Below the pieces are notes generated by a model that saw only the letters and a program-made list of their open reading frames with translations, had not been told where the DNA came from and did not search any database. The position numbers were made by a program, and so were the translations under genes. A stretch of DNA of 10,981 nt, taken from assembly GCA_003647385.1 (NCBI GenBank), contig QMMT01000030.1:1-10981 (forward strand), given 5' to 3'. The DNA comes from Deltaproteobacteria bacterium. Its GTDB lineage: Bacteria; Desulfobacterota; Desulfobacteria; Desulfobacterales; Desulfobacteraceae. This document shows, in pieces, positions 1 through 5,435 of the stretch. Each line of letters opens with the position of its first letter. The stretch's first letter is position 1.

Positions 1-770
1 TCCCGGCACCTGAAACCATATCACAGTTCCAGGCAGACCCCAGATTTAAGGTTGTGATCGGCAGTACGGAAGGAGAGACAATCTTATCCACTAATAATAC
101 ACGCGGGCCTTTTGCCAAATTAAAAGTAAGGCAGGCGGTTGCCCATGCATTGGATCGTAAGTCAATCATTGACGGTGCCATGTTTGGCTTTGGAACGCCA
201 ATTGGAACTCATTTTGCCCCTCATCATCCAGCATATGTAGATCTGGTAAATCTATTTGAATTTGATATCACAAAAGCAAAAAAACTTTTAGCCGAAGCTG
301 GTTATCCAAACGGGTTTGAAGCGGTTATTAAACTGCCGCCTCCCAGTTATGCCAGAAGAGGCGGAGAAATAGTTGCCTCACAATTGGCTAAGATTGGAAT
401 TAAGCTTGAGATTGTTCCTGTTGAGTGGGCGCAATGGCTTGACCAGGTATTTAAAAAGACAGATTATGATCTAACCATTGTCTCTCATACCGAGCCAATG
501 GATATTGGAATCTATGCCCGCAAAGATTATTATTTTAACTATGATAATCCAAAATTTCAGGATTTAATGGCTCAATTGGATGCAACCGTAGATGTTAGTG
601 CGCGGTATAAGTTAATGGGTGATGCACAACGCATGATATCCAATGACTGCGTTAATGGTTTTATGTTCCAGTTAGCCAAGCACGGGGTCTGGAACAAAAA
701 TGTTATGGGCCTGTGGGAAAATAGTCCGGTTCAGGCGAATGATCTTACCGAAGTCTACTGGACAAAATAG
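1..770 (+). CDS. ABC importer substrate-binding protein, family 5 (peptide/nickel type), 5'-truncated
   Basis: This is the C-terminal half of an extracytoplasmic solute-binding protein that captures a peptide-like ligand and delivers it to the permeases encoded just downstream. The open frame enters from the left edge (first full codon at 3) and stops at 768-770, giving about 255 visible residues; family members are usually 500-550, so roughly half is missing. The GTG at 54 is an internal valine, since the frame stays open upstream of it. Recognisable family traits are the TRGPF segment followed by KVRQAVAHALDR, a stretch typical of SBP_bac_5 proteins where many members read 'vRqAi.yAiDr', and later an AGYPNGFE segment before a predicted strand. 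The signal peptide or lipobox would lie outside the window. The gene ends 7 nt before the first permease. Ligand specificity cannot be inferred from this part. Confidence 0.9.
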   Translation, partial: PAPETISQFQADPRFKVVIGSTEGETILSTNNTRGPFAKLKVRQAVAHALDRKSIIDGAMFGFGTPIGTHFAPHHPAYVDLVNLFEFDITKAKKLLAEAGYPNGFEAVIKLPPPSYARRGGEIVASQLAKIGIKLEIVPVEWAQWLDQVFKKTDYDLTIVSHTEPMDIGIYARKDYYFNYDNPKFQDLMAQLDATVDVSARYKLMGDAQRMISNDCVNGFMFQLAKHGVWNKNVMGLWENSPVQANDLTEVYWTK

Positions 771-777
771 ACTATAG

Positions 778-1731
778 ATGAAAGTTTTTCTATTCAAGCG
801 GCTGATAACAATGCTGATAACGTTATTGGTCGCTTCGAGTATTGTTTTTTTTGTTCTTGAAATTTTACCGGGTGATCCAGCCGCTGTAATGCTGGGGATC
901 AATGCCGAGGCAGATACGCTGGCAGCCTTGAGAGCAGAGCTCGGGCTTGACAGGCCGGTTGCCGTCCGGTATTTTGCCTGGCTTGGAGACCTTGTCAGGG
1001 GCGATTTAGGGATTAGCTATACCTATGATGTCCCAGTTTCAGAATTGATAAAAGAAAGATTAATCTTAAGCTTTCCTCTGGCTATTTTAGCGATTACCCT
1101 TTCCACATTAATTGCGATTCCTTTGGGTATTATAGCAGCGTCTAATCATACCAGACCTCTGGATTTTTTGGTGATGATCTTTTCCCAACTGGGTATTGCC
1201 ATTCCCAACTTCTGGTTTGCTTTACTGCTTATTATTATTTTTTCAGTATTCTTAGGTGTTTTACCGGCCGGCGGTTTTGCCGGATGGGATGCCGGCATTG
1301 TTCCGGCGCTATTATCTTTATTATTGCCAACCATTGCTTTGGCGCTTCCTCAATCCGCTATTTTAACCCGGGTCACACGGTCTTCTTTGCTGGAAGTCCT
1401 TAAAGAAGATTATATCAGAACAGCCCGGGCTAAGGGAAGCAGCCGAAGGCGTACTCTGTGGCGGCATGCCTTGAGAAATGCCATGATTCCGGTTGTAACG
1501 ATTATGGGATTGCAGTTTTCCTTTTTACTGGCAGGAACCATTATTATTGAAAATGTCTTTTACCTGCCGGGTATTGGACGATTGATTTTTCAGGCGATTG
1601 CACAAAGAGACCTGATTGTGGTGAAAAATCTGGTCATTTTACTGGCAGGATCGGTCATCATTATCAATTTTATTGTTGACATGCTTTATGCAGTGATTGA
1701 TCCAAGGCTACGCGGAGAGAAAAATGTTTAA
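778..1731 (+). CDS. ABC importer permease, DppB/OppB type
   Basis: This is the first inner-membrane subunit of the importer, 317 aa, the usual length for DppB/OppB. An N-terminal membrane helix (about residues 8-29) is followed by the family hallmark PGDPA at 31-35 and a soluble loop ending around GDLGIS. Five further hydrophobic segments lie near 97-120, 130-160, 172-195, 236-258 and 283-303. The cytoplasmic EAA loop that docks onto the ATPase is at about 211-239 (YIRTARAKG, then RHALRNAMIPV). The near-terminal FYLPGIGRLI motif at 261-270 is also typical. The ATG at 778 puts the start immediately before the first helix, as in homologues; no strong Shine-Dalgarno is visible, so translation may be coupled to the preceding gene 7 nt upstream. 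The 3' end overlaps the second permease by 8 nt. Family assignment is firm; Dpp versus Opp is undecidable here. Confidence 0.96.
   Translation: MKVFLFKRLITMLITLLVASSIVFFVLEILPGDPAAVMLGINAEADTLAALRAELGLDRPVAVRYFAWLGDLVRGDLGISYTYDVPVSELIKERLILSFPLAILAITLSTLIAIPLGIIAASNHTRPLDFLVMIFSQLGIAIPNFWFALLLIIIFSVFLGVLPAGGFAGWDAGIVPALLSLLLPTIALALPQSAILTRVTRSSLLEVLKEDYIRTARAKGSSRRRTLWRHALRNAMIPVVTIMGLQFSFLLAGTIIIENVFYLPGIGRLIFQAIAQRDLIVVKNLVILLAGSVIIINFIVDMLYAVIDPRLRGEKNV
1714..1719 (+). promoter_or_regulatory. Ribosome binding site deciding the DppC-type permease start
   Basis: GGAGAG lies 4 nt (6 nt counted from the GGAG core) before the ATG at 1724, inside the end of the upstream permease gene. It favours 1724 over an in-frame ATG at 1697, which has no comparable site and would add nine residues before the natural N-terminus. 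Confidence 0.7.
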
Positions 1732-2572
1732 CCGTCTGTCTGAAATCCTTGGCCATGGTTTAAAAAACAAAAATTTTGTTGTGGGTGGTTTTATCACCAT
1801 TGTATTTTTCGGTATAGCACTGTTGTCCTACGTCTGGAGCCCGCATCCCATTGAAGATATCAATATATCCGATAAACTTTTAACTCCCAACACTCAATAT
1901 TTATTAGGCACAGATCACTTTGGCAGAGATATCTTGTCCATGCTGATCATGGGCGCTAAAAATTCAATCATTGTCGCTTTTGTCGCAATTGGGATCGGCA
2001 TTGGGATCGGAGTACCCCTTGGTTTAATTGCTGCATCCCAGGGAGGATGGGTGGATGAGTTAATCATGCGGTTTAATGATTTTACGTTAGCGTTTCCCTC
2101 CCTGATTTCGGCGATTATGATTACAGCAATTCTGGGGCCGGGAGCTATCAATTCAATCATTGCCATTGGAATTTTTAATATCCCTGTTTTTGCAAGGGTG
2201 ACCCGGGGAGGTGCATTAAGCATCTGGGAAAAGGAATTTATACTTGCGGCACTCAGTGCAGGAAAGTCTAAAATACGAATTTCCTTTGAACATGTCCTGC
2301 CCAATACATCAAGTGTATTGATCGTACAGGCCACCATTCAGTTTGCAATCGGTATTCTGGCTGAAGCAGGTTTGAGTTATCTGGGCCTTGGAACCCAGCC
2401 TCCTGCTGCCAGCTGGGGGAAAATGCTGAATGAAGCCCAGACTTTTTTACATTTTGCACCCCAGCTGGCAATTTATCCGGGATTGGCAATTGCTCTGACA
2501 GTCCTTGGATTAAATCTTTTCGGAGATGGCTTAAGAGATGTATTGGATCCAAAGCTCAGAAGGAACAGGTAA
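1724..2572 (+). CDS. ABC importer permease, DppC/OppC type
   Basis: This is the second inner-membrane permease subunit, 282 aa from the ATG at 1724. A hydrophobic helix near 18-38 is followed by the DppC-family hallmark LGTDHFGRD at 61-69. Further membrane segments lie at about 82-104, 122-137, 140-157, 198-222 and 247-268. The EAA coupling loop is at 169-195 (EFILAALSAGKSKIR, then HVLPN), and the characteristic C-terminus has FGDGLRD at 266-272 and LDPKLR at 274-279. The start overlaps the stop of the DppB-type gene by 8 nt, the usual coupling of partner permeases that form the heterodimeric channel. After the stop, 17 nt separate it from the first ATPase gene. The hydrophobic run at 88-98 is unusually rich in Gly-Ile alternation (GIGIGIGVPLG), which could be just a membrane helix packing face. 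Confidence 0.96.
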   Translation: MFNRLSEILGHGLKNKNFVVGGFITIVFFGIALLSYVWSPHPIEDINISDKLLTPNTQYLLGTDHFGRDILSMLIMGAKNSIIVAFVAIGIGIGIGVPLGLIAASQGGWVDELIMRFNDFTLAFPSLISAIMITAILGPGAINSIIAIGIFNIPVFARVTRGGALSIWEKEFILAALSAGKSKIRISFEHVLPNTSSVLIVQATIQFAIGILAEAGLSYLGLGTQPPAASWGKMLNEAQTFLHFAPQLAIYPGLAIALTVLGLNLFGDGLRDVLDPKLRRNR

Positions 2573-2589
2573 AAAACAGGTAAAATGAA

Positions 2590-3573
2590 ATGAAGCTGCT
2601 CCAGGTGGAAAATTTGCGTGTGACATTAGATACCCTTGATGGCCCCATAGAGATCATCAAGGAAGTTGATTTTTCCATTGAAAAGGGTGAACGCCTTGGT
2701 ATTGTCGGAGAATCAGGCTGTGGTAAATCCCTTACCGCATTGGCAATCATATCTTTGCTTTCCCCTAAATTCAAAGTACGCGGACAGATCCTCTTAAATG
2801 GAGAAAATATTAACCTGCTCAACGAAGATCAGATGTGCAGAATCAGGGGAAACAAAATCAGCATGATTTTCCAGGAGCCCATGACAGCATTGAACCCTGT
2901 AAAAACAATCGGTGCCCAGATTTCGGAAAGCCTGATCCTTCATAGAAAAATGAAAAAGGCACAAATCAGGCACGAGGTTGAACAATTGCTGTACAGTGTG
3001 GGTCTGCCCGTGGATCGATTTGGTTTAAATCTTTATCCCCACCAGCTTTCCGGAGGTCAGCGCCAAAGGGTGATGATTGCAATGGCCATTGCCTGTAAAC
3101 CGGATATTTTGATTGCAGATGAGCCAACCACAGCTCTTGATGTTACGGTGCAGGAGCAGATTCTGGAATTGATAAAAGATCTTGTTGCCAAATTTGGTAT
3201 GTCATTGATCATGATCAGCCATGATCTTGGCGTCATTGCCCAGACCACACAAAAAGTAATGATTATGTATGCCGGAAGGGTTATGGAGCAGGGGACGACT
3301 TTACACGTATTTAAACATATGAGCCATCCTTACACAAAAGGGTTGTTTGCTGCTATTCCAAAGCCAGGCTCTTCACAGCATAAGAGTAAAAACCGCCTGA
3401 GTACGATTCCGGGTAATGTACCGGACCCAACATTAGCCCACAAAGGTTGTATTTTTACACCGCGATGCAGTTTTGCAAGTGATATTTGCCGGGAATCCGA
3501 ACCAATGCAGTCTGATATTGCTTTGGATCATCATATCCGGTGTTTTCATCCAATCATTGGGAATCAGGGGTAA
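2590..3573 (+). CDS. Oligopeptide ABC transporter ATP-binding protein, OppD/DppD type
   Basis: Cytoplasmic ATPase subunit, 327 aa, that powers the importer together with the next gene product. Visible motifs in order are Walker A GESGCGKS at 40-47, Q-loop FQEPMTALNP from 94, signature LSGGQRQR at 153-160, Walker B ILIADEP at 173-179, D-loop ALDV and the switch histidine H211. The C-terminal oligopeptide-transporter extension contains HPYTKGLF and four cysteines, C287-x5-C293-x6-C300 and C318. This pattern is known in DppD-type ATPases to bind a [4Fe-4S] cluster; binding here is inferred. The ATG at 2590 is preceded by a modest AGG at 2578-2580. A three-codon ATG AAA TGA frame at 2585 overlaps the start out of frame and is probably incidental. 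The ATPase motifs are intact, so an active enzyme is expected. The gene ends 2 nt before the partner ATPase. Confidence 0.96.
   Translation: MKLLQVENLRVTLDTLDGPIEIIKEVDFSIEKGERLGIVGESGCGKSLTALAIISLLSPKFKVRGQILLNGENINLLNEDQMCRIRGNKISMIFQEPMTALNPVKTIGAQISESLILHRKMKKAQIRHEVEQLLYSVGLPVDRFGLNLYPHQLSGGQRQRVMIAMAIACKPDILIADEPTTALDVTVQEQILELIKDLVAKFGMSLIMISHDLGVIAQTTQKVMIMYAGRVMEQGTTLHVFKHMSHPYTKGLFAAIPKPGSSQHKSKNRLSTIPGNVPDPTLAHKGCIFTPRCSFASDICRESEPMQSDIALDHHIRCFHPIIGNQG
3566..3570 (+). promoter_or_regulatory. Ribosome binding site deciding the OppF-type start
   Basis: AGGGG lies 5 nt before the ATG at 3576, straddling the last codons of the upstream ATPase gene. It supports 3576 rather than the in-frame GTG at 3540, which would add twelve residues unlike the family N-terminus. 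Confidence 0.65.
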
Positions 3574-3575
3574 AG

Positions 3576-4529
3576 ATGTCACTTGTAAGGGTTGAAAATT
3601 TAGTAAAAGATTATCCATTGCCTAAAAAAAATCTATTGGGGAAAGCACCTGTTTACAGGGCTTTAGATGGTATTAATCTGGAGATCGAAAAAGGTGAAAG
3701 CCTGGGTATTGTGGGGGAATCAGGATGCGGTAAATCCACTTTGGCCAGGATTGTCATGGCGTTGGATAAACCAACGTCTGGAAAAGTATATTACAGTGAT
3801 ATTGATTTATTTTCTGCGTCTAAAAACAAATTAAGGCAATTGAGAAAACACTTTCAAATGGTATTCCAGGACCCCTACAGTTCGTTAAATCCCAGAAAAA
3901 AAGTTATTTCAATTGTTTCTGAACCATTGGATATGCTGGAAAAATCAATTTCAAGGCGGGAACGAAAAAAAAAGGTGGAATTAATCCTTGAAGAAGTGGG
4001 GTTGAATCCAGGCGATATTGACAAATATCCCCATGAATTTTCAGGTGGCCAAAGGCAGAGGGTTGCCATTGCCAGGGCTTTGATCACAAAACCTTCTTTG
4101 ATTGTGGCAGATGAATCCGTATCCGCTCTTGATGTTTCCGTCCAGGCCCAGGTGTTGAACCTGATGATGGATCTTCAGGATAAATATAATCTCGCGTTTA
4201 TGTTTATCAGTCATGATTTAAGTGTGGTGGAATTTATTACCCAGAAGCTGGCAGTTATCTATCTTGGAAAAATCGTGGAAAAGGGAACAACATCTCAAAT
4301 TTTTAAAAAACCATTTCACCCCTATACAAAATTACTCTTTTCCGCCATCCTTAATGTTGATCCTGATATTAAAAAAACAAGCACAAAAAAAAAGGAATCC
4401 AAGTTTTCCCCAACACCTTCAAGTTGTTCATTTATAGACCGCTGTTCTTTGGCAACAACTATCTGCCAGTCAAAATCCCCTGTGCTTGCCGGGAATAAAA
4501 ATCATCAATATGCATGTCATCATGCTTGA
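3576..4529 (+). CDS. Oligopeptide ABC transporter ATP-binding protein, OppF/DppF type
   Basis: Second ATPase of the importer, 317 aa from the ATG at 3576. Motifs are Walker A GESGCGKS at 48-55, Q-loop FQDPYSSLNPR from 97, signature FSGGQRQR at 155-162, Walker B LIVADES at 175-181, D-loop ALDVSVQAQ and H213. DPYSSLNPR and ADESVSALDVSVQAQ are typical of OppF/DppF rather than OppD. The tail has four cysteines, C284-x5-C290-x6-C297 and C314, paralleling the partner ATPase, although most attention in the literature is on the DppD side. Two runs of nine A (3965-3973 and 4385-4393) encode Lys-rich stretches; the second lies just before the cysteine tail. The gene closes the transporter operon, and its TGA stop is embedded in a TTGACA sequence that may serve the next operon. 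No hairpin terminator follows. Confidence 0.96.
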   Translation: MSLVRVENLVKDYPLPKKNLLGKAPVYRALDGINLEIEKGESLGIVGESGCGKSTLARIVMALDKPTSGKVYYSDIDLFSASKNKLRQLRKHFQMVFQDPYSSLNPRKKVISIVSEPLDMLEKSISRRERKKKVELILEEVGLNPGDIDKYPHEFSGGQRQRVAIARALITKPSLIVADESVSALDVSVQAQVLNLMMDLQDKYNLAFMFISHDLSVVEFITQKLAVIYLGKIVEKGTTSQIFKKPFHPYTKLLFSAILNVDPDIKKTSTKKKESKFSPTPSSCSFIDRCSLATTICQSKSPVLAGNKNHQYACHHA

Positions 4530-4552
4530 CATTTTTTAAAAAAAGCGATAAT
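4526..4552 (+). promoter_or_regulatory. Candidate sigma-70-type promoter for the rpmH operon (distal)
   Basis: A perfect TTGACA (4526-4531) is followed after 15 nt by GATAAT (4547-4552), five of six matches to the -10 consensus. The spacer is short against the preferred 17. The -35 box overlaps the stop codon of the OppF-type gene. Transcription would start near 4559 and leave a leader of about 68 nt before rpmH. Position and -35 quality support it; the short spacer lowers certainty. Confidence 0.5.
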
Positions 4553-4585
4553 GTTTTTCGTTTGTTGTGGTTTGCAGCATTAACG
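4546..4585 (+). repeat. Imperfect inverted repeat in the rpmH leader
   Basis: Arms CGATAATG (4546-4553) and CATTAACG (4578-4585) are complementary at seven of eight positions and separated by 24 nt. The left arm covers the candidate distal -10 box. It could be a protein-binding site or a weak hairpin, but short AT-rich arms such as these can arise by chance. Confidence 0.25.
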
Positions 4586-4593
4586 TTTAAAAT
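4565..4593 (+). promoter_or_regulatory. Candidate sigma-70-type promoter for the rpmH operon (proximal)
   Basis: TTGTGG (4565-4570, three of six matches) is followed by an optimal 17-nt spacer and TAAAAT (4588-4593, five of six). It would start transcription around 4600, about 27 nt before rpmH. It is weaker than the distal candidate at -35 but better spaced. One or both may be used; nothing in the sequence separates these options. Confidence 0.4.
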
Positions 4594-4626
4594 AAACTAA
4601 ATTTAAGTTAAGGATTTAAAAGAGTT

Positions 4627-4761
4627 ATGAAACGAACATTTCAACCAAGCAACCGGAAAAGAACCAGAAAACACGGATTTCTTAAAAGAATGTCCACACC
4701 CGGTGGAAGACGCGTAATTAACGCCAGAAGGGCAAAAGGAAGAAAAAAACTTAGCGTTTAA
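4627..4761 (+). CDS. rpmH: 50S ribosomal protein L34
   Basis: The 44-residue reading frame encodes the small basic large-subunit ribosomal protein L34, which packs into 23S rRNA. It begins with the family signature [12 protein letters not shown], continues with RKHGFLKRM (14-22) and PGGRRV (25-30), and ends [11 protein letters not shown], matching L34 along its whole length and at the normal 44-47 aa size. About half the residues are Lys or Arg. AAGGA at 4610-4614 is a possible ribosome binding site, with a somewhat long 12-nt spacing; AGAG directly before the ATG is too close to be ideal. It is the first gene of the rpmH-rnpA-yidD-yidC-jag-mnmE block and has its own candidate promoters in the 97-nt gap upstream. 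rnpA follows after 31 nt, the standard order across bacteria. Confidence 0.98.
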   Translation: MKRTFQPSNRKRTRKHGFLKRMSTPGGRRVINARRAKGRKKLSV

Positions 4762-4779
4762 TAAAGGAATTTATAACCT

Positions 4780-4784
4780 AAAGG
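4780..4784 (+). promoter_or_regulatory. Ribosome binding site deciding the rnpA TTG start
   Basis: AAAGG is 8 nt before a TTG codon at 4793. There is no ATG or GTG in frame close by that yields a normal RnpA N-terminus, so this site is the main reason to accept TTG as the start. Confidence 0.55.
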
Positions 4785-4792
4785 TCAGAAGC

Positions 4793-5140
4793 TTGAGTAA
4801 CTTTTGTTTACCAAAAAAGGTAAGGCTCCTGAAGAGAGCTCAATTTTTAACACTTTCGAAACAGGGAAAAAAGGTATATACAGATTGCTTTATAGCAAAT
4901 ATACTTAAAGGAACAGCTCAAAACAATCGAATTGGCATTACAGTATCAAAAAAAGTAGGAAATGCAGTAGAGCGTAACAGGATAAAAAGAATTATTAGAG
5001 AATATTTCAGACATAATAAAGAGAATATTTCAGGACCTATGGATATAAGCATTATTGCAAGAAAAGGCCTGACAACGCTATCCACCGGGCAGATTATTGA
5101 GAAGCTTGATAAACTTTTTTCAAAAATAGCATTAGCATAA
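4793..5140 (+). CDS. rnpA: Ribonuclease P protein component
   Basis: 115-aa basic protein that partners the catalytic RNA of RNase P, which removes the 5' leader from precursor tRNAs. The family signature is clear: RIGITVSKKVGNAVERNRIKR spans about 46-66, including the RNR core at 61-63 that contacts the RNA, and REYFR follows. The N-terminal LLKRAQFLTLSKQGKK resembles the usual 'L....F..v...G' pattern that begins the RnpA fold. Length is normal (110-120). The start is TTG, read as Met, with AAAGG at good spacing. The gene lies 31 nt after rpmH and 3 nt before yidD. It is visibly more A+T rich than the transporter genes, as Lys/Ile/Asn-rich RnpA genes often are. The RNA partner gene (rnpB) is not in this window. 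Confidence 0.96.
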   Translation: MSNFCLPKKVRLLKRAQFLTLSKQGKKVYTDCFIANILKGTAQNNRIGITVSKKVGNAVERNRIKRIIREYFRHNKENISGPMDISIIARKGLTTLSTGQIIEKLDKLFSKIALA

Positions 5141-5143
5141 ATA

Positions 5144-5353
5144 ATGAAGAAACTATTATTAATACTTATAAAAATTTATCAATATGTTATTTCACCTCTG
5201 ACAGGACAAAACTGTCGGTATTATCCGACCTGTTCGGTATATGCCATTGAGGCCCTTGAAAAATACGGCAGCCTTAAAGGCACAGCTCTTGCCGTAAAAA
5301 GAGTTCTGCGTTGTCATCCATTCCATGCAGGAGGGTTTGATCCGGTCCCATAA
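5144..5353 (+). CDS. yidD: Membrane protein insertion efficiency factor YidD
   Basis: 69-aa protein of the YidD family, a small membrane-associated factor reported to aid insertion of proteins by the YidC/Sec machinery. The hydrophobic or amphipathic N-terminus ([18 protein letters not shown]) is followed by the diagnostic core [11 protein letters not shown] at 24-34, then [16 protein letters not shown] at 45-60 and the terminal GGFDPVP. The three conserved cysteines (C24, C30, C57) are all present and the size is normal. It starts 3 nt after rnpA with no obvious Shine-Dalgarno, so translation is probably coupled to rnpA. It precedes yidC by 82 nt. That gap contains only a weak 5-bp hairpin-like repeat and the yidC ribosome binding site. 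Confidence 0.97.
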   Translation: MKKLLLILIKIYQYVISPLTGQNCRYYPTCSVYAIEALEKYGSLKGTALAVKRVLRCHPFHAGGFDPVP

Positions 5354-5425
5354 TTTATCCCTTATGCCATACTGTTTTCCTCTTCTAATTAAAGAGAAGT
5401 GCCGTACAAATTATTATTAAGGTTT

Positions 5426-5432
5426 AGGAGAG
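5426..5432 (+). promoter_or_regulatory. Ribosome binding site of yidC
   Basis: AGGAGAG sits just before the ATG at 5436 (GGAG core spaced 5 nt). It is one of the two strongest Shine-Dalgarno sequences in the window, the other being before jag, and it fixes the yidC start. Confidence 0.75.
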
Positions 5433-5435
5433 AAA

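Noticed and set aside
1697..1723. Earlier in-frame ATG for the DppC-type permease
   Set aside because: The ATG at 1724 has GGAGAG at good spacing and gives the usual N-terminus; the earlier one would enlarge the overlap with the upstream gene for no gain.
1915..2337. 140-codon open frame on the minus strand within the DppC-type gene
   Set aside because: It lies wholly inside the permease gene and mirrors its codons.
2585..2593. Three-codon ATG AAA TGA upstream peptide overlapping the OppD-type start
   Set aside because: It is out of frame and lacks any sign of selection; such short frames arise readily by chance.
3540..3575. In-frame GTG start for the OppF-type ATPase
   Set aside because: It lies within the Cys-tail coding region of the OppD-type gene, adds residues unlike the family, and the ATG at 3576 has AGGGG 5 nt upstream.
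4532..4544. T6A7 tract after the transporter operon as a terminator
   Set aside because: It is a pure A/T palindrome without a GC-rich stem, so it is not a convincing intrinsic terminator.
4530..4626. Replication origin next to rpmH
   Set aside because: The gene context made this worth checking, but there are no DnaA-box-like repeats in this gap or in the other gaps, and no dnaA gene.
5380..5396. CTCTT/AAGAG hairpin between yidD and yidC
   Set aside because: A 5-bp stem with a 7-nt loop and no T-tract is too weak to call a terminator or regulatory element.
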